Positions 1 through 9,970 of a stretch of DNA of 64,000 bases are shown one piece after another (position 1 is the stretch's first letter; the number at the start of each line of letters is the position of its first letter). This DNA comes from Chromobacterium alkanivorans (GTDB lineage: Bacteria > Pseudomonadota > Gammaproteobacteria > Burkholderiales > Chromobacteriaceae). The notes below the pieces were generated by a model. That model searched no databases and was not told the origin of the DNA. It saw only the letters and a program-made list of their open reading frames with translations. The position numbers were made by a program, and so were the translations under genes. The stretch is from positions 124,001 through 188,000 of the forward strand of contig NZ_JAFHKL010000001.1 of the NCBI RefSeq assembly GCF_016937655.1, in the 5' to 3' direction.

Positions 1-30
1 CCACCCCCGAAGCGAGTTTGTAGGATGGCG

Positions 31-672
31 ATGAAAGTTGCAGTAGTGGATTACGGCATGGGCAATCTGCATTCGGTGCTCAAGTCGGCGCAGGCGGTCA
101 ACGACATTGGCGCGGATATCTTTCTCACCAGCGAGCCGGAGGCCGTGCTCAAGGCGGACAAGGTGATCTTCCCCGGACAGGGCGCGATGCCGGACTGCAT
201 GCGCGAACTGAATCAGCACGGTTTGGCCGAGGCGATAAGGGAAAGCACCAAGAGCAAGCCGTTTTTTGGCATCTGCGTCGGCGCGCAGCTATTGTTCGAG
301 GAAAGCGAAGAGGGGCCGACCCAAGGCCTGGGCCTGTTTCCCGGCAAGGTGGCGCGTTTTGCCGCCGGGCTTCGCGACGCCGGAGGCGAGCGGCTGAAAG
401 TGCCGCACATGGGATGGAACCAGGTGTTCCAAACGCAGGTCCATCCCTTGTTCGCCGGCATCGCCGACGGCGAACGTTTCTATTTTGTGCATAGTTACCA
501 CTTTGCGCCGGCCGATGCGGGCCTGACGCTGGCGGAAAGTGAATATCCAGAGCGGTTTTCCTGTATTGTCGGTCGTGAGAACATCTTCGCAAGCCAGTTC
601 CACACCGAAAAGAGCCACCGGGCCGGCCTTCAGATGATGAAGAACTTCCTGGCCTGGGACGGCAGTGTTTAA
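31..672 (+). CDS. hisH: Imidazole glycerol phosphate synthase, glutaminase subunit HisH
   Basis: Glutamine amidotransferase class I subunit. It releases ammonia from glutamine and channels it to HisF, which makes imidazole glycerol phosphate and AICAR in histidine synthesis. The protein opens with VVDYGMGNLHS. It has the nucleophile elbow GICVGAQLL, with Cys at about residue 82, and a C-terminal FHTEKS carrying the His and Glu of the catalytic triad. An in-frame ATG lies 6 bp upstream at 25, but AGGA at 22-25 is correctly spaced only for the ATG at 31, so 31 is preferred. First complete gene of a his operon whose upstream part (probably hisB) lies outside the window. Confidence 0.96.
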   Translation: MKVAVVDYGMGNLHSVLKSAQAVNDIGADIFLTSEPEAVLKADKVIFPGQGAMPDCMRELNQHGLAEAIRESTKSKPFFGICVGAQLLFEESEEGPTQGLGLFPGKVARFAAGLRDAGGERLKVPHMGWNQVFQTQVHPLFAGIADGERFYFVHSYHFAPADAGLTLAESEYPERFSCIVGRENIFASQFHTEKSHRAGLQMMKNFLAWDGSV

Positions 673-692
673 CTCACGTTTGATTTAGCACC

Positions 693-1433
693 ATGCTGCT
701 GATACCCGCGATAGACCTGAAAGACGGTCAATGCGTACGCCTGAAACAGGGCGTGATGGACGATGCCACCGTTTTCTCCGACGACCCCGTGCAAGTCGCC
801 GCCCATTGGCGCGATCAGGGCGCCCGGCGCCTGCATCTGGTCGACCTCAACGGCGCCTTCGCCGGCAAGCCCAAGAATCTGGCGGTGATCCGCGACATTC
901 TGGGCGAAGTCGGCGATGACATGCCGGTGCAACTGGGCGGCGGCATCCGCGACCTGGACACCATAGAGAAGTACCTGGACATGGGCTTGTCCTACGTGAT
1001 CATCGGCACCGCCGCGGTCAAGACTCCGGGTTTCCTGCACGACGCCTGCGACGCCTTCCCCGGCCAGGTCATCGTCGGCCTGGACGCCAAGGACGGCATG
1101 GTGGCGATTGACGGCTGGGCCAAGATCACCAATCACAAGGTGATCGATCTGGCCAAGCGCTTCCAGGACTACGGCGTCAATTCGGTGATCTACACCGACA
1201 TCGGCCGCGACGGCATGATGAACGGCGTCAACATCGACGCCACCGTCAAGCTGGCGCAGGCGCTGACCATCCCGGTGATCGCCTCCGGCGGCCTGAGCAA
1301 TCTCGACGACATCCGCGCGTTGTGCGCGGTGGAGGACGAGGGCGTCGAAGGCGCGATCACCGGCCGCGCGATCTACGAGGGCGGCATCGATTTCGCCGCC
1401 GCGCAGACCCTGGCCGACGAATTGTCGGCATAA
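693..1433 (+). CDS. hisA: ProFAR isomerase HisA
   Basis: Phosphoribosylformimino-5-aminoimidazole carboxamide ribotide isomerase, the Amadori-type isomerisation that yields the substrate of HisF. The 246-aa protein is a single TIM barrel with the usual internal half-barrel duplication. Catalytic aspartates are visible at D8 (IPAIDLKDG) and about D131 (VGLDAKDG). Phosphate-binding loops LGGGIRD and ASGGLSN are also present. It follows hisH by 20 bp and precedes hisF in the same direction, the usual proteobacterial order. Confidence 0.97.
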   Translation: MLLIPAIDLKDGQCVRLKQGVMDDATVFSDDPVQVAAHWRDQGARRLHLVDLNGAFAGKPKNLAVIRDILGEVGDDMPVQLGGGIRDLDTIEKYLDMGLSYVIIGTAAVKTPGFLHDACDAFPGQVIVGLDAKDGMVAIDGWAKITNHKVIDLAKRFQDYGVNSVIYTDIGRDGMMNGVNIDATVKLAQALTIPVIASGGLSNLDDIRALCAVEDEGVEGAITGRAIYEGGIDFAAAQTLADELSA

Positions 1434-1514
1434 GCCGACGCCGTTTCCAGAATCACCAAGCCATGCCGGCCCGGGCGCATTGTCCGGGCCGGTCGGCCGT
1501 TTGCCGGACTCCTT

Positions 1515-2279
1515 ATGCTTGCCAAACGCATCATCCCCTGTCTGGACGTGACCGCCGGTCGCGTCGTCAAAGGCGTCAACTTCCTGGGTCTGCGCGACGC
1601 CGGCGACCCGGTGGAAATCGCCCGCCGCTACAACGAGCAGGGCGCGGACGAACTGACCTTTCTGGACATCACCGCCAGCTCGGACCAGCGCGACATCATC
1701 CTGCACGTGATCGAATCGGTGGCGGAGCAGGTGTTCATTCCGCTGACCGTGGGCGGCGGCGTGCGGGAGGTGGCGGACATCCGCCGCCTGCTTAGCGCCG
1801 GCGCGGACAAGGTCAGCATCAACACCGCGGCGGTGACCCGGCCGCAGCTGGTAGGCGAGGCGGCCGACCGCTTCGGCAGCCAGTGCGTGGTGGTGGCGGT
1901 GGACGCCAAGGCGGTGACGCCGGAGAACGACCGTTGGGAAGTGTTCACCCACGGCGGCCGCACGCGCACCGGCATCGACGCGGTGGCGTGGGCGCGCCAG
2001 ATGCAGCAGCTGGGGGCCGGCGAAATCCTGCTGACCAGCATGGACCGCGACGGCACCAAGATAGGTTTCAATCTGGAACTGACGCGCGCGGTGTCGGAGG
2101 CGGTGGACATCCCGGTGATCGCCTCCGGCGGCGTCGGCACGCTGCAGCACCTGGTGGACGGCGTCAAGCTGGGCAAGGCCGACGCGGTGCTGGCCGCCAG
2201 CATTTTCCACTTCGGCGAGCATACGGTGGCGGAGGCCAAGCGGGCGATGCGGGATGCCGGCATCGAAGTGCGTCTGTGA
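1515..2279 (+). CDS. hisF: Imidazole glycerol phosphate synthase, cyclase subunit HisF
   Basis: TIM-barrel cyclase partner of HisH. It converts PRFAR plus ammonia to imidazole glycerol phosphate and AICAR. The general acid/base residues D11 ([15 protein letters not shown]) and D130 (VVVAVDAK) are both present, as are phosphate-gripping loops TVGGGVR and ASGGVGT. Length (254 aa) is typical. The 81-bp gap after hisA holds no gene. HisA and HisF are recognisable paralogues lying side by side. Confidence 0.97.
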   Translation: MLAKRIIPCLDVTAGRVVKGVNFLGLRDAGDPVEIARRYNEQGADELTFLDITASSDQRDIILHVIESVAEQVFIPLTVGGGVREVADIRRLLSAGADKVSINTAAVTRPQLVGEAADRFGSQCVVVAVDAKAVTPENDRWEVFTHGGRTRTGIDAVAWARQMQQLGAGEILLTSMDRDGTKIGFNLELTRAVSEAVDIPVIASGGVGTLQHLVDGVKLGKADAVLAASIFHFGEHTVAEAKRAMRDAGIEVRL

Positions 2280-2398
2280 ACGGACGCGCGCTGATCAACA
2301 TTCTTGCCGGCGTCTTAATTTGAGGCGAAGCGGGCGCCGAGCTGAATCATTTGCCGCGCCGCCACTCATAGCCAAGGCGCGCGGCGCAAAGGTGAGCG

Positions 2399-2791
2399 AT
2401 GAATTGGTTGGATGAAGTCAAATGGGACGACAAGGGCCTGGTGGCCGCCGTCGCCCAGGACGCCGCCAGCGGCCGGGTGCTGATGGTGGCGTGGATGAAC
2501 CGCGACAGCCTGGCCCTGACCGCCGAAACCGGCGTCGCCCATTACTGGAGCCGCTCGCGCGGCAAATTGTGGAAGAAGGGCGAGGATTCCGGCCATCTGC
2601 AAACCGTCAAGGAACTGAGGCTGGACTGCGACGGCGACGTGGTGGTGATGCAGATCGAGCAGGCCGGCGGCATCGCCTGCCACACCGGCCGCGAGAGCTG
2701 CTTCTACCGTCGTTTCGATCCGGCGCGGCAAGACTGGGAAGTGGTGGACGCGGTATTGAAGGACCCGGACGCGATCTACCGCAAGGATTGA
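2399..2791 (+). CDS. hisI: Phosphoribosyl-AMP cyclohydrolase HisI
   Basis: Zn/Mg-dependent hydrolase that opens the adenine ring of PR-AMP, the third step of histidine synthesis. At 130 aa it is the stand-alone HisI domain. Visible motifs are VAWMNRDSL, the conserved [19 protein letters not shown] block, the metal-binding LDCDGD, and [15 protein letters not shown] with its conserved cysteines. The companion pyrophosphatase is the separate hisE downstream, not a fusion as in enterobacteria. Confidence 0.97.
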   Translation: MNWLDEVKWDDKGLVAAVAQDAASGRVLMVAWMNRDSLALTAETGVAHYWSRSRGKLWKKGEDSGHLQTVKELRLDCDGDVVVMQIEQAGGIACHTGRESCFYRRFDPARQDWEVVDAVLKDPDAIYRKD

Positions 2792-2915
2792 CTTGCGCGC
2801 GGTCAACGCCGCGCGCCGGCTGGCCGTTAGAATGGCAGCCGGCAAGGCGATTGTTATCGTTTTGCCATCGGAACGACATATACTTGCCGGGGTTGCGGCG
2901 TAAAGGAATAGCGAC

Positions 2916-3242
2916 ATGAGCCAGGATGTGCTGAAAACCATCGCGGACACGCTGGAAGCGCGGCGCGAAGCCAGTTCCCAGTCTTCCTATGTGGCGTCCC
3001 TGTTTCACAAGGGCGAGGACGCCATTTTGAAGAAAGTGGCGGAGGAGGCGGCGGAGACGCTGATGGCCTCCAAGGACAAGGACAAGCTGCACTTGGTGCG
3101 CGAAGTGGCGGATCTGTGGTTCCACAGCATGGTGTTGCTGACCTATCATGGCCTGCGGCCCGAGGACGTGCTGATGGAGTTGAAGCGGCGCGAGGGTATT
3201 TCCGGCCTGGATGAAAAGGCTTCCCGCGCCCCCACCCCTTAA
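2916..3242 (+). CDS. hisE: Phosphoribosyl-ATP pyrophosphatase HisE
   Basis: Hydrolyses PR-ATP to PR-AMP in the second step of histidine synthesis. The 108-aa all-helical protein belongs to the MazG-like NTP pyrophosphohydrolase superfamily. It shows the metal-binding [10 protein letters not shown] segment and a second acidic patch [13 protein letters not shown]. Encoded 124 bp after hisI. The reaction order (HisE before HisI) is the reverse of the gene order, as is usual. Confidence 0.96.
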   Translation: MSQDVLKTIADTLEARREASSQSSYVASLFHKGEDAILKKVAEEAAETLMASKDKDKLHLVREVADLWFHSMVLLTYHGLRPEDVLMELKRREGISGLDEKASRAPTP

Positions 3243-3264
3243 GAGTTAGCGAGAGCGGACAATA

Positions 3265-3588
3265 ATGACAGACTGCATCTTCTGCAAAATCGTGGCCGGA
3301 CAGATTCCGGCCAATAAAATCTACGAAGACGACGATGTGCTGGCCTTCCACGACATCCGTCCGATCGCTCCGGTGCATTTCATGCTGATTCCCAAGCTGC
3401 ACGTGGATTCGCTGGCCCATTGCGGCCCCGAGCACGAGGCGGTGCTGGGCAAGATGCTGACCCTGGCGCCCAAGCTGGCGCGCGAACAGGGCCTGGAGGG
3501 CGGTTTCAAGACCGGCATCAACACCGGCCGCGGCGGCGGGCAGGAAGTGTTCCACCTGCATGTGCATGTGTTCGGCCACAAAAACTGA
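3265..3588 (+). CDS. HIT-family purine nucleoside phosphoramidase (HinT-like)
   Basis: Small histidine-triad protein (107 aa) of the HinT branch, which hydrolyses nucleoside phosphoramidates and AMP-lysine-type adducts. The N-terminal CIFCKIVAGQIPA carries the zinc-binding cysteines common in bacterial members. The C-terminal HLHVHVFG is the His-x-His-x-His triad with the nucleophilic central histidine. It begins 22 bp after hisE and precedes tatA. A his-hinT-tat order is common in beta- and gammaproteobacteria. Confidence 0.93.
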   Translation: MTDCIFCKIVAGQIPANKIYEDDDVLAFHDIRPIAPVHFMLIPKLHVDSLAHCGPEHEAVLGKMLTLAPKLAREQGLEGGFKTGINTGRGGGQEVFHLHVHVFGHKN

Positions 3589-3657
3589 TTGGCCTATCCG
3601 GCCAGGGCGGACGGCCGGGCGGCCTCCGCGGACTAATTCGATTTGATAAGGAAGTGA

Positions 3658-3870
<213 letters not shown>

Positions 3871-3888
3871 GGCGCGGACGGTTCAAGC

Positions 3889-4389
3889 GTGTTTGAAATC
3901 AGCTTTGGCGAAATCCTGTTGATCGGCGTGGTGGCCCTGGTGGTGCTGGGGCCGGAGCGCCTGCCTACGGTGGCGCGCACCCTGGGCGCGCTGGTGGGGC
4001 GGGCCCAGCGCTTCGTGGCCACGGTGAAGGCCGACATCCAGCAACAGGCCAACCTGACCGGCCTGAACGAATTGCGGCAGGACATCGAGGACGCGGCGCA
4101 GTCGTTCAAAGGCCAGCTCGACTCCGAAGTGCGCGGCGTGCGCGAGGCGATGGAGCAGAACGGCGCCGAACTGCGCGCGCTGGCGGACGAGGCGCGCGCG
4201 CCGGTGGGCGAGGCGGTCAACGCCATCCACGGCGGCCTGCAGCCGGATCTGCTGGACCCGCTTCCGGCCGACGTCGAGGCGCAGGCCGAGGCGGCGCCGG
4301 TCAAGGACGAGAACCAGCTGGATCTGTTCGACGACCTGCTGCCGGCGAAGCCGGCTCCCCAGCCTGCGGATCCGCCATCGCTGCGCTGA
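3889..4389 (+). CDS. tatB: Twin-arginine translocase subunit TatB
   Basis: Partner of TatC in the signal-peptide receptor complex. It starts with GTG 18 bp after tatA. The N-terminal MFEISFGEILLIGVVALVVLGPERLP is the diagnostic TatB membrane helix plus the Gly-Pro hinge. A long amphipathic and coiled helical region follows to about residue 110, then an acidic proline-rich tail. At 166 aa it is of normal size. Confidence 0.95.
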   Translation: MFEISFGEILLIGVVALVVLGPERLPTVARTLGALVGRAQRFVATVKADIQQQANLTGLNELRQDIEDAAQSFKGQLDSEVRGVREAMEQNGAELRALADEARAPVGEAVNAIHGGLQPDLLDPLPADVEAQAEAAPVKDENQLDLFDDLLPAKPAPQPADPPSLR

Positions 4390-4461
4390 GGTCGGTCGCA
4401 CCCGGCCGGGCGGGACTGGCGCCCGCTTCGGCCGTTCCTGAATCCATTGGAAATCCCGCGC

Positions 4462-5202
4462 ATGAATGAACAACCCTTGCTCGCGCATCTGATCGAGCTG
4501 CGCACCCGCCTGGTGCGGGCGCTGCTCGGCGTCGCGCTGGTGTTTCTCGGCCTGTTCCATTGGTCCGGGGATATCTACCACCTGCTGGCCAAGCCCCTGC
4601 TGGACGCGCTGCCGGCGGGAGCGAACATGATAGCCACCGATGTCACCGCGCCCTTCTTCGTGCCGGTCAAGGTGACCATGCTGGTGGCTTTCCTGATCTC
4701 GCTGCCCAACACCCTGTACCAGATCTGGGCCTTTGTCGCGCCCGGACTCTATCACCATGAGAAGCGGCTGGTGCTGCCGCTGGTCGTGTCCAGCCTGCTG
4801 CTCTTCCTCATCGGCATGGCTTTCGCCTATTTCCTGGTGTTCCCGGTGGTGTTCGGCTTCCTGTCGGCGGTGACGCCGGCCGGGGTCAGCATGATGACCG
4901 ACATCGACAAATACCTGTCCTTCGTGCTCGGCATGTTCGTGGCCTTCGGCGTCACTTTCGAAGTGCCGGTGGTGGTGATCCTGCTGGTGCGCATGGGCGT
5001 GGTGTCGGTGGAAAAACTGCGCCAGGGCCGGCCTTACGTGATTGTCGGCGCCTTCGTGGTGGCCGCCATCGTCACGCCGCCGGACGTGCTGTCGCAAACC
5101 CTGCTGGCGGTGCCGCTGTGGCTGCTGTACGAAGCGGGCATCCTAATGGCGGTGTTCCTGGGCCGCAAGAAGGCGCGCCCTTTGCTGGAGGACGGTTCAT
5201 GA
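4462..5202 (+). CDS. tatC: Sec-independent translocase subunit TatC
   Basis: Polytopic core of the Tat translocase; binds twin-arginine signal peptides. Six hydrophobic segments are visible. The family motifs HLIELRTRLVRALL at the N-terminus and FVAPGLYHHEKR in the first cytoplasmic loop are clear. An in-frame TTG lies 15 bp upstream, but the ATG giving MNEQPLLAHLIELR matches the family N-terminus and is preferred (246 aa). The stop overlaps the next start (ATGA), suggesting translational coupling. Confidence 0.96.
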   Translation: MNEQPLLAHLIELRTRLVRALLGVALVFLGLFHWSGDIYHLLAKPLLDALPAGANMIATDVTAPFFVPVKVTMLVAFLISLPNTLYQIWAFVAPGLYHHEKRLVLPLVVSSLLLFLIGMAFAYFLVFPVVFGFLSAVTPAGVSMMTDIDKYLSFVLGMFVAFGVTFEVPVVVILLVRMGVVSVEKLRQGRPYVIVGAFVVAAIVTPPDVLSQTLLAVPLWLLYEAGILMAVFLGRKKARPLLEDGS

Positions 5203-5552
5203 ATCGAAACGCCTGGTATTACGGCGCGTCGGCGTCGCTGATCGCGCTGATCCTGCTGTGCCTGGCCTGGGAGCTGTGGCTGGCGCCGCTGCGTCCGGGC
5301 GGCTCGCTGCTGGCGCTCAAGGCGGCGGTGCTGCTGCTGCCGCTGCGCGGCATTCTGAGCCAGCGTCTGTACACCTACCAATGGGCCAGCATGTTCATCC
5401 TGGCCTACTTCACCGAGGGCGTGATGCGCGGTTGGGCCGATCGCGGTCTGTCGCAGCAACTTGCATGGGGCGAAATCTTCTTAAGCGGACTATTCTTCGT
5501 CTGTGTATTGGGCTTTGCCAGAACCTTCAAGTTGTCGCGTCAGCCGCAGTAG
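5199..5552 (+). CDS. DUF2069 membrane protein
   Basis: Small integral membrane protein (117 aa) with about four hydrophobic helices. The stretch RGILSQRLYTYQWASMFILAYFTEGVMRGW is characteristic of the DUF2069 family, whose function is unknown. The ATG at 5199 overlaps the tatC stop by 4 nt. A longer upstream reading in the same frame lies within tatC and is not credible. It ends the his-tat transcription unit 22 bp before a strong terminator. Confidence 0.85.
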   Translation: MNRNAWYYGASASLIALILLCLAWELWLAPLRPGGSLLALKAAVLLLPLRGILSQRLYTYQWASMFILAYFTEGVMRGWADRGLSQQLAWGEIFLSGLFFVCVLGFARTFKLSRQPQ

Positions 5553-5573
5553 ACCCCGCGCGCAGCGTAAAGG

Positions 5574-5604
5574 AAGCCGTCAGCTCATGCTGACGGCTTT
5601 TTTT
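5574..5604 (+). terminator. Rho-independent terminator after the his-tat unit
   Basis: Perfect 11-bp stem AAGCCGTCAGC / GCTGACGGCTT with a 4-nt TCAT loop, followed directly by a run of T. It lies 22 bp after the DUF2069 stop. Confidence 0.93.
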
Positions 5605-5752
5605 GCGTCCGCCGCGCATGCGGTGAGCAGACTGTGAAACTTGCCGGAGTCATGCGGAGAACGCCGCAAACGGCTTGGTTTACAATCGCGGCGAAACCGC
5701 GACTTGATCGGCGGGAATCCAAAAAAATACGGTTTGGTTGGGGAGTGTGTAA

Positions 5753-7384
5753 ATGCGGAATATGACGATTGCGGCCCGGATCACTCTGGGTTTCGCCTTG
5801 CTGTTGGTGGCGCTGGCGGTGACCAGCTTGCTGGCGTTCATGGGGCTGGGCAGCATTTCCAGCCGGGTGGAGGATGTCAGCACGCACGAGTTGGCCTTTT
5901 ACCGGGACGTGGTGGAGTTGCAGCAGCATATGGGCAATCTGCGGCGTTTCGAGAAGGACTATTTCATCAATCTGGGCGACGCGGCCAAGCGCGCCGAGTA
6001 CGGCGGGAAATGGAGCAAGACCTTGGACGGCGCGCACGCGGCGATCAAGAACGCCGGCACCCACCCGCTGAACGGCGACGCCGCCCAGCAGCTGACCGCG
6101 CTGGACGGCCTGCTCAACAGCTACGCCGACGGTTTCAAAGCGGTGGGCGCCAAGGTGGACAAGCAGGAGCTTGCCAGCACCAGCGACGCCAACAAGGCGT
6201 TTGGCCAGTACAAGGGCAGCATCCACCAGATGGAAGAGGTCTCGGCCAAACTGGCCAAGGGCGGTTCCGACGCGGTGGCGCGCTTGCGCAGCCAGATCGA
6301 CGCCTCGGCGGACGCGGTGCGCAGCCAGTTGCTGGCCACGGTGGTGATAGGCCTGCTGGCCAGCCTGGTGGTGTCCTGGTACATCATCCGCTCCATCCGC
6401 GTGCCCTTGCTGCAGATGCGGGACTCCGCGCAGCAACTGGCGCAAACCTGCGACCTGAACCTGGAGCTGCCGGACTTCGGCCGCAACGAGCTGGGCAGCG
6501 TAGGCGAATCGCTGGCCTCGCTGGTGGGCACCGTGCGCCGGCTGGTGCAGGAGGCCCAGGGCCACGCCACCCAGCTGGCCAGCGCCTCCGGCCAGATGGC
6601 GGATGTCAGCTCCCAGGTGTCCGGCGCCGCGGCCAATCAGGCGGAGTCCGCCGCCAGCGGCGCGGCGGCGATCGAGCAGATGTCGGTCAGCATCAATCTG
6701 GTGGCGGACAACACCCGCGACGTGGAAGGCCAGGCGCGCCAGACCATGGCGCAGGCGGATCGCGGCAACGGCCTGGCGGAAAAAGCCGCCAGCGAGATCC
6801 AGCTGATCGCCAGCGGCATTACCGAAACCTCCACGGTGATGGGGCAGCTCAATCAGCGTTCCAGCGACATCGGCGACATCGTGAGGGTGATCCGCGACAT
6901 CGCCGAGCAGACCAATCTGTTGGCGCTGAACGCGGCGATCGAGGCGGCGCGCGCCGGCGAGATGGGCCGCGGCTTCGCGGTGGTGGCGGACGAGGTGCGC
7001 AAATTGGCCGAACGCACCAGCCAGGCCACCACCGAGATTTCCACCCATATCGAAGGCGTGCAGACCGATACCCAGCGCGCCTACCAAAGCATGCAGCAGG
7101 CCAACGCCCGCATCGAGAGCGGGGTCAGCAGCACCTCCAGCGTGGCCGAGTCGCTGCGCGAGATTCATCAGCTGTCGCAGCACTCGGTGGAGCGCATCAC
7201 CGACATCGCCAACGCGATCAAGGAGCAGAGCCACGCCAGCCTGCTGGTGGCGGGCAATGTCGAGCAGATGGCGCAGATGAACGAGAGCACCGCCAAGGCC
7301 TCCGGCCAGGCCAGCCAGCTGTCGCAGGCATTGCAGCAGCTGTCGGTGGATCTGGACGCCAACCTCAGGCGCTTCCGCACCTGA
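5753..7384 (+). CDS. Methyl-accepting chemotaxis protein
   Basis: Transmembrane chemoreceptor of 543 aa. TM1 is at about residues 8-30. A helical periplasmic ligand domain (about 31-195) resembles a four-helix bundle. TM2 is at about 196-216, a HAMP domain to about 270, and a cytoplasmic signalling coiled coil follows. The hairpin tip carries the near-invariant [21 protein letters not shown], then [18 protein letters not shown], which contacts CheA and CheW. No CheR-docking pentapeptide is seen at the C-terminus. Monocistronic; ligand not predictable. Confidence 0.94.
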   Translation: MRNMTIAARITLGFALLLVALAVTSLLAFMGLGSISSRVEDVSTHELAFYRDVVELQQHMGNLRRFEKDYFINLGDAAKRAEYGGKWSKTLDGAHAAIKNAGTHPLNGDAAQQLTALDGLLNSYADGFKAVGAKVDKQELASTSDANKAFGQYKGSIHQMEEVSAKLAKGGSDAVARLRSQIDASADAVRSQLLATVVIGLLASLVVSWYIIRSIRVPLLQMRDSAQQLAQTCDLNLELPDFGRNELGSVGESLASLVGTVRRLVQEAQGHATQLASASGQMADVSSQVSGAAANQAESAASGAAAIEQMSVSINLVADNTRDVEGQARQTMAQADRGNGLAEKAASEIQLIASGITETSTVMGQLNQRSSDIGDIVRVIRDIAEQTNLLALNAAIEAARAGEMGRGFAVVADEVRKLAERTSQATTEISTHIEGVQTDTQRAYQSMQQANARIESGVSSTSSVAESLREIHQLSQHSVERITDIANAIKEQSHASLLVAGNVEQMAQMNESTAKASGQASQLSQALQQLSVDLDANLRRFRT

Positions 7385-7399
7385 GAATGGGAGGGCATG

Positions 7400-8194
7400 T
7401 CAGCCGGCGATGCCCAGCGCGTCCAGGCTGTTGCGGCGCAAGGCGCGGCGCAGCTCAGGCTCCGGCACGCCGCGCAGTTCGGCCAGCAGCGCGCTGAAGG
7501 CGGCCAGATGGGCCGGCTCGTTGGGCCGGTCCTGGGCGAACTCGGGGCGGATGTCCGGCGCGTCGGTTTCCAGCACCAGGCCGGACAGCGGCAGCGTGGC
7601 CGCCAGCCGGCGGATGCGCTGCGAGCCGGAATAGCTCATCGCGCCGCCGAAGCCCAGCTTCATGCCCTGGCGCAGCATCGCTTCCGCCTGCTGCGGGCTG
7701 CCGTTGAAGGCGTGGGCGATGCCGAGCTCGACGCGCTGCTCGCGCAGGTGCTTGAGCACGCGGTCCACCGAACGGCGCACATGCAGCACCACCGGCAGCG
7801 CGTATTTGCGCGCCAGCTTCAGTTGCTCGACGAACAAGGCCTCCTGCCGCGCCGGGTCCAGTTCCGGCAGATAGAAATCCAGGCCGATTTCCCCCACCGC
7901 CTCCGGCCGCTGCTCGCGCAGCGCGCGCTCCAATTGCTCCAGATGCTCGTCCAGATGCCGTTCCAGATAGATGGGGTGCAGGCCGAAGCCTATCCAGCAG
8001 CCGTGGTCGCGGCGCATCGCCGCCGCCGCGTCGAAGGTGTCGGCGCGCACCGCCGGCACCAGGATCTGGCCGACGCCGGCGGCGCGCGCGCGCTCCAGCA
8101 CGGCGGCCAGCATGGGCGCCAGTTCCGGCGCGTCCAGATGGCAGTGGGTGTCGATCAGCGCCTCGGGCGCGGGCAGGGCGGGGAAACGGTGCAT
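7400..8194 (-). CDS. TatD-family metal-dependent hydrolase
   Basis: Amidohydrolase-fold TIM barrel of the TatD/YcfH/YjjV group, often annotated as a 3'-5' DNase or deoxyribonuclease. Metal ligands are visible: HxH in IDTHCHLD, Glu in VGEIGLDFY, His in VVLHVRR and IAHAFNG, and Asp in VLETDAPD. At 264 aa it is typical. Encoded 18 bp downstream of the ABC exporter gene mdlB on the same strand, so probably co-transcribed. The exact substrate is not inferable. Confidence 0.9.
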   Translation of the reverse strand: MHRFPALPAPEALIDTHCHLDAPELAPMLAAVLERARAAGVGQILVPAVRADTFDAAAAMRRDHGCWIGFGLHPIYLERHLDEHLEQLERALREQRPEAVGEIGLDFYLPELDPARQEALFVEQLKLARKYALPVVLHVRRSVDRVLKHLREQRVELGIAHAFNGSPQQAEAMLRQGMKLGFGGAMSYSGSQRIRRLAATLPLSGLVLETDAPDIRPEFAQDRPNEPAHLAAFSALLAELRGVPEPELRRALRRNSLDALGIAG

Positions 8195-8212
8195 GGCGGA
8201 TTCGTCGCGGGC

Positions 8213-9970
8213 TCAGCCGGCTTCCGGCTGCAATTGCTGCAGCAAGTATAGCCGTTGGTAGATGCCGCCCACGGTCATCAGCTCCTCGTGATTGCCGGTT
8301 TCGGCGATCTGGCCGTGGTTGAGCACGATGATGCGGTCGGCGTCGCGGATGGTGGACAGCCGGTGGGCGATGGAGATCAGTGTGATCTGGCCGCGCAACC
8401 TCTCCAGCGCCCCTTGCACCAGCTGTTCGGTTTCGCTGTCGATGTGGGAGGTGGCTTCGTCCAGCAGCAGGATGCGCGGCCGGCCCGCCAGCGCGCGGGC
8501 GATGGCGATCAGCTGCTTCTGGCCGCTGGACAGCCGCGAGCCGCTTTCGCCCATATCGGTGTCGTAACCCTGTTCCAGCGCCAGGATCAAGTCGTGAGCG
8601 CCGGCGGCGCGCGCGGCGTCCTCGATCTGCTGTTGCGACAGCGGACGGCCCATGGCGATGTTGTCGCGGGCGCTGGCCGCCAGCAGGAAGGGTTCCTGCG
8701 GCACCAGGCCGACGCCGTCGCGGAAGGCCGCGTCGTCGAAGGCGTCCAGCGGCTGTTCGTCGATCAGGATCTCGCCGCTCTGCGGCGCGTAGAAGCGCAG
8801 CAGCAGCGACAGCAAGGTGGATTTGCCGCTGCCGGTGTGGCCGACGATGCCGATGAAGCCGCCGGCCGGAATCTCCAGCGACAGATCGGGCAAGACCGGC
8901 CGCTCCGGCTGATAGCCGAAGCTCACCCGGCGGAAGCTGACCGCGCCCTGGCCGATGCGGCCGCGGCCCTGGCCGGCCGCCGCGGCCGGTTCCTGCAGCA
9001 GCGCGTCCACCCGCGCCGCCGCCACCACCGCCTGTTGCAGCTGGCTGAACTGCATGGTGATCTGGATCAGCGGGTCCACCATGCGGCCGATATAGCTGAT
9101 GAAGGCGTAGAGCACGCCGATCTGCAGCGCGCCCAGCGGCCGCTGGCTGAAGCTGTAGATCACCCCGGCCAGCAGCAGCACCTTCAGCAGATCCAGCGCC
9201 GGACGCAGCAGCCAGGCGTTGGCGCTCAGCTCCGCGATCCGCGCCCGGTAGTAGTTGCGGTTGGCCTGGTCGAAACGCGCGGCGAAGCGGCCGGTGGCGT
9301 TGGCGGCTTGCAGCACGCTCATGCCGGAGATGGATTCGGCCATTTGGGCGTTGATGTCGCTGCGCAACGCGCGGGCGCGGGTCACCGACGGCGCGCTCCA
9401 GCGCTGGTACAGCCAGACGATGGCCAGCATCGCCGGCAGCAGCAGTGCCGCCAGCAGCATCAGCCGCCAGTCCAGCCAGGCCATCGCCGCCATCACGCCG
9501 ATGACCACGATGCTGCTGTCCAGCATCACGAACAGCACCTGCACGTACAAGGCCTTCACCGATTCGGTGTCGTTGGTGACGCGGCTGACCAGCTGGCCGG
9601 TGATCGCCTTGTCGAAAAAGGCCATCGGCAGCCGGATCACGTGGCGGTAAACCTGTTCGCGCAGTCTTTGCACCGAGCGCATCGCCACGCCGGACAGGCG
9701 CACCAGCTGCAGATAGCGCAGGCTGGAGGCGGCGTAGCCGGCCAGCAGACAGGCGAGCAGCAACAGGCCCATTTCCAGCCACTGCGGCGCGCGCGGCAGC
9801 AGGTAGCGGTCGATGAACACCTTGCCCAGCAGCGGCGACAGCGCCTCCATCAGCGCGGCGGCGATCAGCCACAGCGTGCCCCACAGCACATGACGGTTTT
9901 CCGGCGCGGCGGACTGGCGCAGCAGGGCCACCGCCCGCTTGCGGTTGATCGCGGACTGATCAGATTTCAT
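8213..9970 (-). CDS. mdlB: ABC exporter half-transporter, MdlB-like
   Basis: Fused membrane domain plus ATPase (585 aa). A six-helix type-1 exporter domain spans about residues 20-310. The ATPase domain has Walker A GHTGSGKST, signature LSSGQKQLIAIAR, Walker B ILLLDEATSHID with the catalytic Glu, and the H-loop IAHRLSTI. Its start overlaps the end of the adjacent half-transporter by 11 nt. The pair is expected to form a heterodimer in the inner membrane, like E. coli MdlA/MdlB (SmdAB). In this pair MdlB carries the canonical catalytic Glu. Substrate unknown (drug- or lipid-like by family). Confidence 0.88.
   Translation of the reverse strand: MKSDQSAINRKRAVALLRQSAAPENRHVLWGTLWLIAAALMEALSPLLGKVFIDRYLLPRAPQWLEMGLLLLACLLAGYAASSLRYLQLVRLSGVAMRSVQRLREQVYRHVIRLPMAFFDKAITGQLVSRVTNDTESVKALYVQVLFVMLDSSIVVIGVMAAMAWLDWRLMLLAALLLPAMLAIVWLYQRWSAPSVTRARALRSDINAQMAESISGMSVLQAANATGRFAARFDQANRNYYRARIAELSANAWLLRPALDLLKVLLLAGVIYSFSQRPLGALQIGVLYAFISYIGRMVDPLIQITMQFSQLQQAVVAAARVDALLQEPAAAAGQGRGRIGQGAVSFRRVSFGYQPERPVLPDLSLEIPAGGFIGIVGHTGSGKSTLLSLLLRFYAPQSGEILIDEQPLDAFDDAAFRDGVGLVPQEPFLLAASARDNIAMGRPLSQQQIEDAARAAGAHDLILALEQGYDTDMGESGSRLSSGQKQLIAIARALAGRPRILLLDEATSHIDSETEQLVQGALERLRGQITLISIAHRLSTIRDADRIIVLNHGQIAETGNHEELMTVGGIYQRLYLLQQLQPEAG

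Noticed and set aside
149-592. Long antisense frames such as those opposite hisH, hisA/F, mdlAB, eutB/A and mnmG
   Set aside because: They are composition artefacts of GC-rich coding DNA: Arg/Ala/Gly/His-rich translations with no recognisable domain, lying fully over well-identified genes.
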